From Kiritimatiellia bacterium (lineage in GTDB: Bacteria; Verrucomicrobiota; Kiritimatiellia; RFP12; UBA1067), in NCBI GenBank assembly GCA_024405395.1, contig JAKSOW010000008.1, forward strand, positions 1 through 47,999: a DNA stretch of 47,999 bases, given 5' to 3'. The position numbers and the translations under genes are program-made. Shown one piece after another: positions 40,912 to 47,999 of the stretch (position 1 is its first letter; each line of letters begins with the position of its first letter). The notes below the pieces were generated by a model. The model had not been told where the DNA came from. It was given only the letters and a program-made list of their open reading frames with translations, and made no database searches.

Positions 40912-41361
40912 ATGAGCATTCTGATTGGTTTTCTGTATGTCGTCGAGGTCCTCGTGTGCCTGCTGCTGGCGCTTGTCGTCATGCTGCAGAAGCCGAAAGA
41001 AGGTGGTTTGGGCGGCGTCATCGGCGGTGGTATGGCTGAAGCGGCCTTTGGTGCGGATGCGGGCAATGTCCTCGTCAAGGTCACGATCTGGCTGGGCGCG
41101 ATTTTCCTCGTGAATACGCTGGTGTTGGCGCGTCTCACCTCTACGATCCACACCAAGACGCTGATGAGCGATGTGGCCGCGCCTGCTCCTGCTCAGCAGC
41201 AGATGCCCCAATTGCCTGCGGCGGATGTCCCCGCTCCGGCGCCTGCTCCTGCTGCGGCACCCGCTCCTGCGGTTCCTGCCGCGCCCAAGGCTGCAGTCCC
41301 TGTGGCGCCTACGGCACCTGCTGCCGCCCCGGCTGCCCCTGCTGCTCCTGCCAAGAAATAA
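40912..41361 (+). CDS. secG: Preprotein translocase subunit SecG with a long Pro/Ala tail
   Basis: The protein has 149 residues. Two membrane helices (ILIGFLYVVEVLVCLLLALVVML; VLVKVTIWLGAIFLVNTLVLA) flank the SecG loop LQKPKEGGLGGVIGGG. The last 65 residues are an Ala/Pro repeat ending in KK, longer than in most SecG proteins. It supports SecYEG-driven export. It is 9 nt before ispE. Confidence 0.92.
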   Translation: MSILIGFLYVVEVLVCLLLALVVMLQKPKEGGLGGVIGGGMAEAAFGADAGNVLVKVTIWLGAIFLVNTLVLARLTSTIHTKTLMSDVAAPAPAQQQMPQLPAADVPAPAPAPAAAPAPAVPAAPKAAVPVAPTAPAAAPAAPAAPAKK

Positions 41362-41370
41362 CGGGCCCAG

Positions 41371-42231
41371 GTGAAAGCTCGGGCGAAAGTAAATCTCACG
41401 CTCGAGGTTCTGGGCGCGCGAGCGGATGGTTATCATGACCTCCGCTCGCTTGTTGTTCCGGTGTCGCTTGCTGATGATGTGTCGTTCGCGCCTGCGGACG
41501 ACATTTCGCTTTCTTGTCGTTGTGGTGAGGCCGTTGATGCGTCGTTCCTTGGTGCGCTTGACCGGAATCTTGTCTGGCGTGCCGCCGCATTGCTGCGATC
41601 ATGTGCTGGTTGTTCTGCTGGCGCCGCGATCACGTTGGAGAAGCACATTCCCATCGGTGCGGGGTTGGGTGGTGGTTCGGCGGATGCGGCGGCCACATTG
41701 GTGGGGTTGAATGACTTCTGGGGATTGGGTTTTTCCCGCGAGGCATTGGCGGAGATGGCGGCCTCGTTGGGGTGCGACATTCCGGCGCTTGTTCACGGGG
41801 GCGCCGTCTTGATGGAAGGACGTGGCGAGCGGGTGACGCATGAAGTGCCGTCTCCGGTCTTTCATCTGGTGCTTGCCTTTACTGGCGTCTTCACGTCTAC
41901 TGGGAAAGTTTATGCCCGCTGCGTTCCACAGTTGACAAGTGGGGGGCAAATAGTGGATAATATGCGCCGCGCAATTCAAGGCGGGGATCCCCAGGCGGTT
42001 GCGGCGGCGCTTCAGAATGATCTGGCTGCCGCAGCCGAGGCTCTCCACCCCGAAATTGCGCAGGCGCGTGTGTCGCTATTGGCGGCTGGCGCGTTGGGGG
42101 CATCGATGACGGGGAGCGGATCCTGTGTCTTCGGTGTGGCGCGCAATGCGGTGGATGCCAATCAGATTGTGCGCCGTCTGGCCGAGAAGGGCGTTACTGC
42201 CGTTCCCGTGCACACTTGTCCGGTGATGTAA
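41371..42231 (+). CDS. ispE: 4-diphosphocytidyl-2-C-methyl-D-erythritol kinase
   Basis: The protein has 286 residues with a GTG start (MKARAKVNLTLEVLGARADGYHDL). The GHMP-kinase loop IPIGAGLGGGSADAAATL is at about 91-108, and the late glycine motif is LGASMTGSGSCVFGVA. It phosphorylates CDP-ME in the non-mevalonate isoprenoid pathway. Its last five codons and stop lie inside the 5' part of the tRNA-Gln gene that follows. Confidence 0.95.
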   Translation: MKARAKVNLTLEVLGARADGYHDLRSLVVPVSLADDVSFAPADDISLSCRCGEAVDASFLGALDRNLVWRAAALLRSCAGCSAGAAITLEKHIPIGAGLGGGSADAAATLVGLNDFWGLGFSREALAEMAASLGCDIPALVHGGAVLMEGRGERVTHEVPSPVFHLVLAFTGVFTSTGKVYARCVPQLTSGGQIVDNMRRAIQGGDPQAVAAALQNDLAAAAEALHPEIAQARVSLLAAGALGASMTGSGSCVFGVARNAVDANQIVRRLAEKGVTAVPVHTCPVM

Positions 42232-42290
42232 TGGCAGCATAGGAGGTTTTGATCCTCTTCGAACTGGTTCGAATCCAGTCCGGACAACCA
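42217..42290 (+). tRNA. tRNA-Gln (anticodon TTG)
   Basis: The full cloverleaf is readable. The acceptor stem TGTCCGG (42217-42223) pairs with CCGGACA (42280-42286). The D stem is ATGT/GCAT, the anticodon stem GGAGG/CCTCT, and the anticodon loop TTTTGAT has TTG at positions 34-36. The T stem is ACTGG/CCAGT with loop TTCGAAT, the discriminator is A, and CCA is encoded. The first 15 bases overlap the ispE 3' end. Confidence 0.93.
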
Positions 42291-42329
42291 TTTTCCAGGC
42301 TATGACTTTGTCCCTGTGAACGCCGAATT

Positions 42330-42361
42330 TTGATGCCGAATGCCCAGGATTATGATATAAT
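42330..42361 (+). promoter_or_regulatory. Promoter of the thiamine operon
   Basis: A perfect TATAAT (42356-42361) places the transcription start near 42368, right at the first base of the riboswitch. The best -35 candidate is TTGATG (42330-42335) with a 20-nt spacer, which is long. Confidence 0.5.
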
Positions 42362-42368
42362 CTCTGCG

Positions 42369-42455
42369 TTTTTCCGGGTGCCGCCCTGCATTCGCAGGGG
42401 CTGCTGAGATGAAACCGGTTAACCTGATCGGGGTAATGCCCGCGTAGGAAAGGAA
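42369..42455 (+). promoter_or_regulatory. TPP riboswitch (THI element)
   Basis: The conserved THI blocks are in order: CGGGTGCC, CTGCTGAGAT, ACCGGTTAACCTGATC, GGGTAATGCCCGCG and TAGGAAA. The P1 stem forms from TTTCC (42371-42375) and GGAAA (42447-42451). The ribosome site AGGAAAGG of thiS overlaps the 3' half of P1, so TPP binding should block translation. It should control the whole thiS-F-G-H-C-E operon. Confidence 0.95.
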
Positions 42456-42459
42456 ACGT

Positions 42460-42660
42460 ATGAAAGTAGTCTATCAAGGGGACGAAGTCGAGACGTCCCA
42501 GGCAACGGTTGCAGGCTTCCTGCAGGAACGGCAGGTGGATGCCGCAAAGGCCATCGTGGAGTATGCGGGTGAGGTGTATGCGCCCGGGGCCGATCTCACG
42601 CAGCTGACGCTTGTCCCGGGCACGACACTGGATGTCTTCCGTCTGACGGCTGGGGGCTGA
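42460..42660 (+). CDS. thiS: Sulfur carrier protein ThiS
   Basis: The protein has 66 residues with a ubiquitin-like fold and the required C-terminal GlyGly (TAGG). It starts 5 nt after the riboswitch P1/ribosome site and lies 3 nt before thiF, which adenylates its C-terminus. The thiocarboxylate form donates sulfur for the thiazole ring. Confidence 0.93.
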   Translation: MKVVYQGDEVETSQATVAGFLQERQVDAAKAIVEYAGEVYAPGADLTQLTLVPGTTLDVFRLTAGG

Positions 42661-42663
42661 GCA

Positions 42664-43263
42664 ATGTCGGCCAATCCCTATTTGACATCGGATGAGCGCA
42701 CCATTCTGGAAAAGGCGCGCATCGGCATCGCCGGGGCTGGCGGATTGGGCTCCAATTGCGCCATGCACCTCGTACGGGCGGGTGTTCGCCATCTGGTGGT
42801 GGCCGACTTTGATGTCGTCAACGAATCCAATCTCAACCGGCAGTTCTTCTTCCGTGACCAGCTCGGCCAGAAGAAGGTGGCGGCGCTCAAGGACAATCTG
42901 CTGCGCATCGAGCCCGAACTCGACATGCAGGCGTTGGATGTGCGACTGGATGCGGCGGCCACGCGCGAGATATTCAAGGACTGCGACATTGTCGTGGAGG
43001 CCTTCGACACGGTTGACTCCAAGGAGATGATCTTGGCGACGCTGATGCCCATGGGCGTGCGCCTGGTGACGGCGAGTGGCCTGGCGGGCTGGGGGCGCTC
43101 CAATGCGATTCGTCTGCGTCGGCTCGGCTCGCGCGTTGTTGCCGTCGGCGATGGCGAGACGAGTGTGGGTGCGACCTGCGCCCCCGTGTCTCCACGCGTG
43201 GGCATCGCGGCGGCGATGGAGGCCAATGCCGTGGTGGCGTGGCTTCTCGGACATGATTTCTGA
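42664..43263 (+). CDS. thiF: ThiS adenylyltransferase ThiF (short form)
   Basis: The protein has 199 residues. The nucleotide-binding IGIAGAGGLGSNCAMHLVRAG is at about 20-40 (GxGxxG), with DFDVVNESNLNRQFFF next, as in E1-like enzymes. It activates ThiS as acyl-adenylate. It is shorter than E. coli ThiF and lacks the extended C-terminal zinc part, like other short bacterial ThiF proteins found next to thiSGH. Confidence 0.92.
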   Translation: MSANPYLTSDERTILEKARIGIAGAGGLGSNCAMHLVRAGVRHLVVADFDVVNESNLNRQFFFRDQLGQKKVAALKDNLLRIEPELDMQALDVRLDAAATREIFKDCDIVVEAFDTVDSKEMILATLMPMGVRLVTASGLAGWGRSNAIRLRRLGSRVVAVGDGETSVGATCAPVSPRVGIAAAMEANAVVAWLLGHDF

Positions 43264-43281
43264 AATTGAAAGGACAGATAT

Positions 43282-44046
43282 ATGAAGGACCTGGTTATTG
43301 GCGGAAAGAAATTCACGAATCGCTTCTTCCTGGGGACGGGCAAGTTCGCCTCCGGCGAGATGCTCAAGGAGGCCCTGGCGGCGAGCGGCACGGAACTGGT
43401 GACGACGGCGCTCACGCGTGTGCATGAGGGGGATGCCGCGAACGACGACATCCTGAAGGTCATTGACCGCTCCAAGGTGGAGATCATGCTCAACACGTCG
43501 GGCGCCCGAAATGCCGATGAGGCCGTCCGCATCGCGAAGCTCGGCAAGGCTGCCGGCTACAACTGGATCAAGATCGAAGTGCATCCGGACGCCCGCTATC
43601 TGCTGCCGGACCCCGTGGAGACGCTGGCGGCCGTGAAGGAATGCGCCAAGTTGGGCATGGTGGTGTTGCCGTACATCAACGCCGATCCCGTGCTGGCGCG
43701 CCATTGCGAAGACGCCGGTGCGGCGGCGGTGATGCCGCTCGGCTCGCCGATCGGCTCGAACCGAGGCATTCGCACGCGCGACATGATCGAGATCATCGTC
43801 GAGCAGAGTCATGTGCCGGTGGTGGTGGATGCGGGCATCGGTTTGCCGTCGCATGCCGCCGAGGCCATTGAGCTTGGCGCAGACGCGGTGCTCGCCAATA
43901 CGGCCGTTGCGGCGGCGGATGACCCTGTTGCGATGGCGCGTGCGTTCAATCTCGCGGTGCAGGCTGCCGAGATCGGCATCAAGGCGGGCCCGCCGACCGT
44001 GCGCACCACGGCGAGCGCCACGAGCCCGATGGACATTTTCAAGTAA
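43282..44046 (+). CDS. thiG: Thiazole synthase ThiG
   Basis: The protein has 254 residues. Family blocks are FFLGTGKFASGEML, ELVTTALTRV, NWIKIEVHPD (catalytic Lys region), PYINADPVLARHCEDAGAAAVMPLGSPIGSN (cut into segments here: YINADPVLARH, AAAVMPLGSPIGSN) and VDAGIGLPSHAAEAIELGAD. It condenses DXP, dehydroglycine and ThiS sulfur to form the thiazole ring. A GAAAGGA site precedes the ATG. Confidence 0.96.
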   Translation: MKDLVIGGKKFTNRFFLGTGKFASGEMLKEALAASGTELVTTALTRVHEGDAANDDILKVIDRSKVEIMLNTSGARNADEAVRIAKLGKAAGYNWIKIEVHPDARYLLPDPVETLAAVKECAKLGMVVLPYINADPVLARHCEDAGAAAVMPLGSPIGSNRGIRTRDMIEIIVEQSHVPVVVDAGIGLPSHAAEAIELGADAVLANTAVAAADDPVAMARAFNLAVQAAEIGIKAGPPTVRTTASATSPMDIFK

Positions 44047-44063
44047 TGGGTTATAGTGAATAG

Positions 44064-45203
44064 GTGAATTTCGAACCACGGATCACGAAAATGTTTCCTC
44101 TACTGAAATACACTGAAGAGCAGGTCAATGCCTACTACGCGAAGGTGACGCCCGACATGGCGCGTGCGTCGCTCGCGAAAGAGCGCCACGATTGGTTTGA
44201 TTTGCTGAACCTGCTTTCGCCTGCAGCCTACCCGTTTCTTGAGGAAATGCGGCAGAAGGCCCGTCGCGCCCGCATCAAATACTACGGCAAGACCGTCAGC
44301 GTCTATGCGCCGCTTTACATCGGCAACACCTGCGTCAATTCCTGTCGCTACTGCGATTTCCGCATCCAGCATTCGGGCACCGTGCGTCGTAATCTGACGC
44401 TCGACGAGATTCGTCTGGAGGCGGAGGCGGTTCGCGCCACCGGCATCGATTCGTTGCTGGTGGTGGCGGGTGAAGATCCTCGGGTCAACACGGTGGAGCA
44501 TCTCTGCGAGGTGGGGCGGCTGCTCAAGGGCATGTTCTCCAATCTGTCGCTTGAAGTCGCGCCGCAGTCCGAAGAGGCCTACCGTGAGCTCTTCAAGGCC
44601 GGATACGAAGGACTCACCTGTTTCCAGGAGACCTACGATCCAGTTAGCTACAAGTATTTCCACCCGGCCGGGCCGAAGAGCGTGTACGACTGGCGTATCT
44701 GGACGCAGCTGCGCGCCGGCAAGGCCGGGTTCCGCGTGCTTGGGTGTGCGTTTCTGATGGGGCTTGTGCCTTGGCGGCCTGAAGCGGCCAGCCTTGGCGC
44801 GCACGCCTTCTATCTGATGAAGGAATGCTACGAGTCGAAGGTGCAGTTCGCTTTCCCGCGGCTGTGTCCGGTGGAAGGGGGATTCCAGCCTAATTATCCG
44901 GTGGATGACCGCGACCTGGATCTGATGATGCTTGCTTTCCGCATCGTCTTTCCGCAGTGCTGCATGACCGTGTCCACGCGTGAGGCGCCCGCCTTCCGCG
45001 ACTACATCGTGCAGTATGCGGCCGACAACATGAGCGCGGGTTCGCGCACGACGCCTGGCGGCTATGCCGTGCTGGAGCAGGAGAAGAAAAAGGATGTGGC
45101 GCAGTTCGTGCTGACGGACTCCCGTCCCGCCGAAGAGGTGTACGCCGCCATCAAGGCGAATGGACAGGAAGTCGTCTTCAAGAACTGGGACAACAGAATC
45201 TAG
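44064..45203 (+). CDS. thiH: 2-iminoacetate synthase ThiH (radical SAM)
   Basis: The protein has 379 residues from GTG 44064. ATG 44091 would give 370 residues and is also possible, since neither has a clear ribosome site. The radical-SAM cluster is CVNSCRYC (Cys90, 94, 97), followed by LTLDEIRLEA, VAGEDPRVN and LSLEVAPQSEEAY. It cleaves tyrosine to make dehydroglycine for ThiG. Its 3' neighbour is thiC after a 78-nt gap with heptad repeats. Confidence 0.94.
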   Translation: MNFEPRITKMFPLLKYTEEQVNAYYAKVTPDMARASLAKERHDWFDLLNLLSPAAYPFLEEMRQKARRARIKYYGKTVSVYAPLYIGNTCVNSCRYCDFRIQHSGTVRRNLTLDEIRLEAEAVRATGIDSLLVVAGEDPRVNTVEHLCEVGRLLKGMFSNLSLEVAPQSEEAYRELFKAGYEGLTCFQETYDPVSYKYFHPAGPKSVYDWRIWTQLRAGKAGFRVLGCAFLMGLVPWRPEAASLGAHAFYLMKECYESKVQFAFPRLCPVEGGFQPNYPVDDRDLDLMMLAFRIVFPQCCMTVSTREAPAFRDYIVQYAADNMSAGSRTTPGGYAVLEQEKKKDVAQFVLTDSRPAEEVYAAIKANGQEVVFKNWDNRI

Positions 45204-45238
45204 TTAAAAGGTAAAACGGTAAAAGGGTTAAACGGTTC
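45203..45238. repeat. GGTTAAA-like heptad repeat (copy 3)
   Basis: After the thiH stop, AGTTAAAAGGTAAAACGG and then TAAAAGGGTTAAACGGTT continue the same purine-rich heptad pattern as at 21742 and 29327, here more degenerate. Confidence 0.5.
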
Positions 45239-45281
45239 GGTATTTGGAAAAGTTTGGCCATTAGACATTCAAGGAGTTGAC

Positions 45282-46589
45282 ATGACACAGTTGCAGGCCG
45301 CTAAAGCAGGAATTATCACCGAGGCGATGCAGATTGTCGCCGCTGACGAAGGACTCACGCCGGAGGCCGTTCGTGATTACGTGGCGACGGGCGAGGCGGT
45401 GATTCCGCTGAACATCCACCACAAGAACTGCCATCCGGTTGGCGTGGGGCGTATGTTCACCACCAAGATCAACGCCAACCTCGGCCGTTCCCCGACACAT
45501 TCGGGGAAGGGCGATGAGCTCGAGAAGCTGGCGATTGCGCTCAATGCGGGCGCTGACTTCGTGATGGATCTGTCGGTCGGCACAGCCGAGGACGAAATCA
45601 CGGGCATCCGCCAGGGCATGCTCGACGCGTCCCCGAAGCCGCTCGGCACGGTGCCGATCTATGAGACCATCTCGCTTCTCGGCGACATTCCCCACATGGA
45701 CCCCAAGTTCCTGCTTGACGTCATCCGCCGCCAGGCGGAACAGGGCGTCGACTTCATGACGCTTCATGCCGGCCTCCTCCTGCGCCAGATCCCCGATGCG
45801 ATGAAGCGTGTGATGGGCATCGTGTCCCGCGGTGGCGCGATCATGGCCGAATGGATGATGGAGAACAAGGCGGAGAATCCGCTCTACACGCATTGGGACG
45901 AGGTGATGGACATTCTCGTCGAACACGACGTCACGGTTTCGCTGGGCGATGGTCTGCGTCCGGGATGCCTCGCCGACGCGAGTGATGCGGCACAGTTCGG
46001 TGAGCTGGACGTTCTGGGCGAACTTGTTGACCGCTGCCGTGCGCGCGGTGTGCAGGTGATGGTGGAAGGCCCCGGTCACGTGCCGTTCAACCAGATCCAG
46101 ATGAACATGGAACGCCAGCAGGAAGTCTGCAAGAAGGCGCCGTTCTACGTGCTTGGCCCCGTGACAACGGACATCGCCCCCGGCTACGACCACATCGTGA
46201 GCGCCATCGGCGCGACGGCGGCGGCCACCTACGGCGCGTCGCTCCTCTGCTATGTGACGCCAGCCGAACATCTGGGCCTTCCCGATTCCGACGAAGTGCA
46301 CCGTGGCTGCATCGCCTACAAGATTGCCGCCCATGCCGGTGACGTGGCTCGCGGCCTGCCGGGTGCGCGTGACCGTGACGACGCGATGGCCCATGCCCGT
46401 GCGGAGTTCAACTGGGATCGCCAGTTCGAGCTTTGCCTCGATCCGAAGCGCGCGAAGGAGCGCTGGCTGCGGACGCGTGCGTTCACGGACGAGGCCCACA
46501 ACGAGGACCACTGCTCGATGTGCGGCAAGCAGTTCTGCGCCGTGCGCACCTCGCGCCGCATCAAGAAGCTGGCGGAGGGGCTGTCGTGA
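45282..46589 (+). CDS. thiC: Phosphomethylpyrimidine synthase ThiC
   Basis: The protein has 435 residues. ThiC blocks are NIHHKNCHPVGVGRMF, then DLSVGTAEDEI, PLGTVPIYE and VEGPGHVPFNQIQMN. The C-terminal radical-SAM cluster is C-x2-C-x4-C (Cys411, 414, 419; CSMCGKQFC). It converts AIR to HMP-P, the pyrimidine half of thiamine. It is the fifth gene of the riboswitch operon, and its stop overlaps the thiE GTG. Confidence 0.97.
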   Translation: MTQLQAAKAGIITEAMQIVAADEGLTPEAVRDYVATGEAVIPLNIHHKNCHPVGVGRMFTTKINANLGRSPTHSGKGDELEKLAIALNAGADFVMDLSVGTAEDEITGIRQGMLDASPKPLGTVPIYETISLLGDIPHMDPKFLLDVIRRQAEQGVDFMTLHAGLLLRQIPDAMKRVMGIVSRGGAIMAEWMMENKAENPLYTHWDEVMDILVEHDVTVSLGDGLRPGCLADASDAAQFGELDVLGELVDRCRARGVQVMVEGPGHVPFNQIQMNMERQQEVCKKAPFYVLGPVTTDIAPGYDHIVSAIGATAAATYGASLLCYVTPAEHLGLPDSDEVHRGCIAYKIAAHAGDVARGLPGARDRDDAMAHARAEFNWDRQFELCLDPKRAKERWLRTRAFTDEAHNEDHCSMCGKQFCAVRTSRRIKKLAEGLS

Positions 46590-47200
46590 CCGATTTCGGC
46601 TTCTATCTGGTGATGACCAACCCGAAGGTCGGGTACGTCGAATGCGCCAAGGCGGCGGTAAAGGCCGGCGTGAAGATCATCCAGCTGCGGATGAAGCATT
46701 GCCCACGTGAGGAGATCGTCGCGATGGGCAAGGCCGTGCGTGAGGTGACGCGCGGCACGGAGACGCTGTTTATCGTCAATGACGATCCGTCCATCGCGGC
46801 AGAGGTTGAGGCGGATGGCGTGCACGTGGGCCAGGACGACATGCCTGTGGCTGAGGTGCGCGCCCAATATCCCTCCCTCAAGATCGTGGGCCTTTCCACG
46901 CACAATCCTGCGCAGGCTCTGGCGGCCATTCCCCAGAAGCCCGACTACATTGGGGTGGGGCCTGTGTGGGCCACGCCCACGAAGGACATCCCCGATCCCA
47001 CGTTGGGCGTGGCGACCGCGGTGCAGATGGCGCAGTCCGTGCCGTTTCCCGCCGTCTGCATTGGCGGCGTGGACCCGGGGCGGCTGCCGGAGCTGCTGAA
47101 GGCCGGCGCCAAGAACTTCTCCGTTGTGCGGGCCGTCTGCGCGTCAGAGGACCCCTATTCCGCCATTCGCAATCTGCAGGAGATCGCGGCTGGCTTGTGA
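46586..47200 (+). CDS. thiE: Thiamine-phosphate synthase ThiE
   Basis: The protein has 204 residues. GTG 46586 overlaps the thiC stop (GTGA), with GGCGGAGGGG just upstream; an in-frame open stretch back to 46433 runs inside thiC and is rejected. Family blocks are IIQLRMKH, LFIVNDDPSIAAEVEADGVH (20 residues), VGQDDMPV, DYIGVGPVWATPTK and CIGGVDPGRL. It joins the HMP and thiazole parts to TMP and ends the operon. No kinase (thiD) is visible in the window. Confidence 0.94.
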   Translation: MTDFGFYLVMTNPKVGYVECAKAAVKAGVKIIQLRMKHCPREEIVAMGKAVREVTRGTETLFIVNDDPSIAAEVEADGVHVGQDDMPVAEVRAQYPSLKIVGLSTHNPAQALAAIPQKPDYIGVGPVWATPTKDIPDPTLGVATAVQMAQSVPFPAVCIGGVDPGRLPELLKAGAKNFSVVRAVCASEDPYSAIRNLQEIAAGL

Positions 47201-47251
47201 CGGGGTGGCGGCTGCATGAGGCGCCGATGAATTTTACAAAAATCTCCCCTA

Positions 47252-47280
47252 TTGACAGATGGGGCGAGTTTTGGTATCAT
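47252..47280 (+). promoter_or_regulatory. Promoter of gapA
   Basis: A perfect TTGACA (47252-47257) and TATCAT (47275-47280) are 17 nt apart. They give a leader of about 57 nt, with AAAGGAG before the gapA ATG. Confidence 0.8.
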
Positions 47281-47290
47281 TTACAACTGA

Positions 47291-47999
<709 letters not shown>

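Noticed and set aside
46433..46585. Longer thiE start inside thiC
   Set aside because: The extension is out of frame with thiC, has no ThiE-like sequence, and GTG 46586 has a good ribosome site and the expected overlap.

Overview
The window is GC-rich bacterial chromosome. The organism is most likely a member of the PVC group, and gut-type Kiritimatiellota or Lentisphaerota fit best. This is inferred, not proven: there are several very large secreted proteins with autotransporter-type beta-strand repeats, a sialate O-acetylesterase and glycosidase-like proteins, and no rRNA or unambiguous marker gene is present. Apart from one minus-strand ATPase at the left edge, every supported gene is on the plus strand.

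Layout. (1) 1-800: 5' part of a minus-strand DUF4143-type AAA ATPase. (2) 1002-6197: a 1731-residue secreted protein combining a beta-propeller, a LamG-like domain and a transglutaminase-like domain. (3) 6198-14870: an accessory island. It starts with 600 bp of non-coding DNA holding a long inverted repeat, several short motifs iterated every 21-22 bp and a strong leader hairpin. A gene of unknown function and a RepA-like hexameric helicase with a DnaB-N-like front domain follow, then a second cluster of TTTTCCC iterons around a perfect 20-bp palindrome. Next come a type II restriction-modification operon (5mC methylase, PD-(D/E)XK nuclease, a 78-residue protein and an ASCH-RadC/JAB fusion), a CYTH phosphatase-like gene, and a MntA/HepT toxin-antitoxin pair flanked by 80-bp direct repeats. 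(4) 15102-26765: two large secreted repeat proteins, a sialate O-acetylesterase, a FlbD-like protein and a GH42-like protein. (5) 26847-47999: core genes. These are rpmH-rnpA-yidD-yidC, ridA-rsmB, pcnB with a TPR protein, gatC-gatA-secretin-gatB-rsmD with a GHL10 lipoprotein, hisI, secG-ispE-tRNA-Gln, a TPP riboswitch with thiS-thiF-thiG-thiH-thiC-thiE, and the start of gapA.

How it works together. The core blocks serve ribosome and tRNA maturation, membrane protein insertion, Gln-tRNA amidation and thiamine synthesis. The secreted proteins suggest handling of host or environmental glycans. The island looks like an integrated or domesticated replicon carrying defence genes: helicase, two iteron clusters, R-M, a JAB fusion and a type VII-like toxin-antitoxin pair. 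No integrase or transposase is visible.

Many promoters here lie so close to the start codon that the mRNAs should be leaderless (genes at 1002, 14013, 31001, 33114 and 40411, and a 13-codon leader ORF at 13390). Others, such as rpmH, gapA, the R-M operon and thi, have ordinary leaders with ribosome binding sites.
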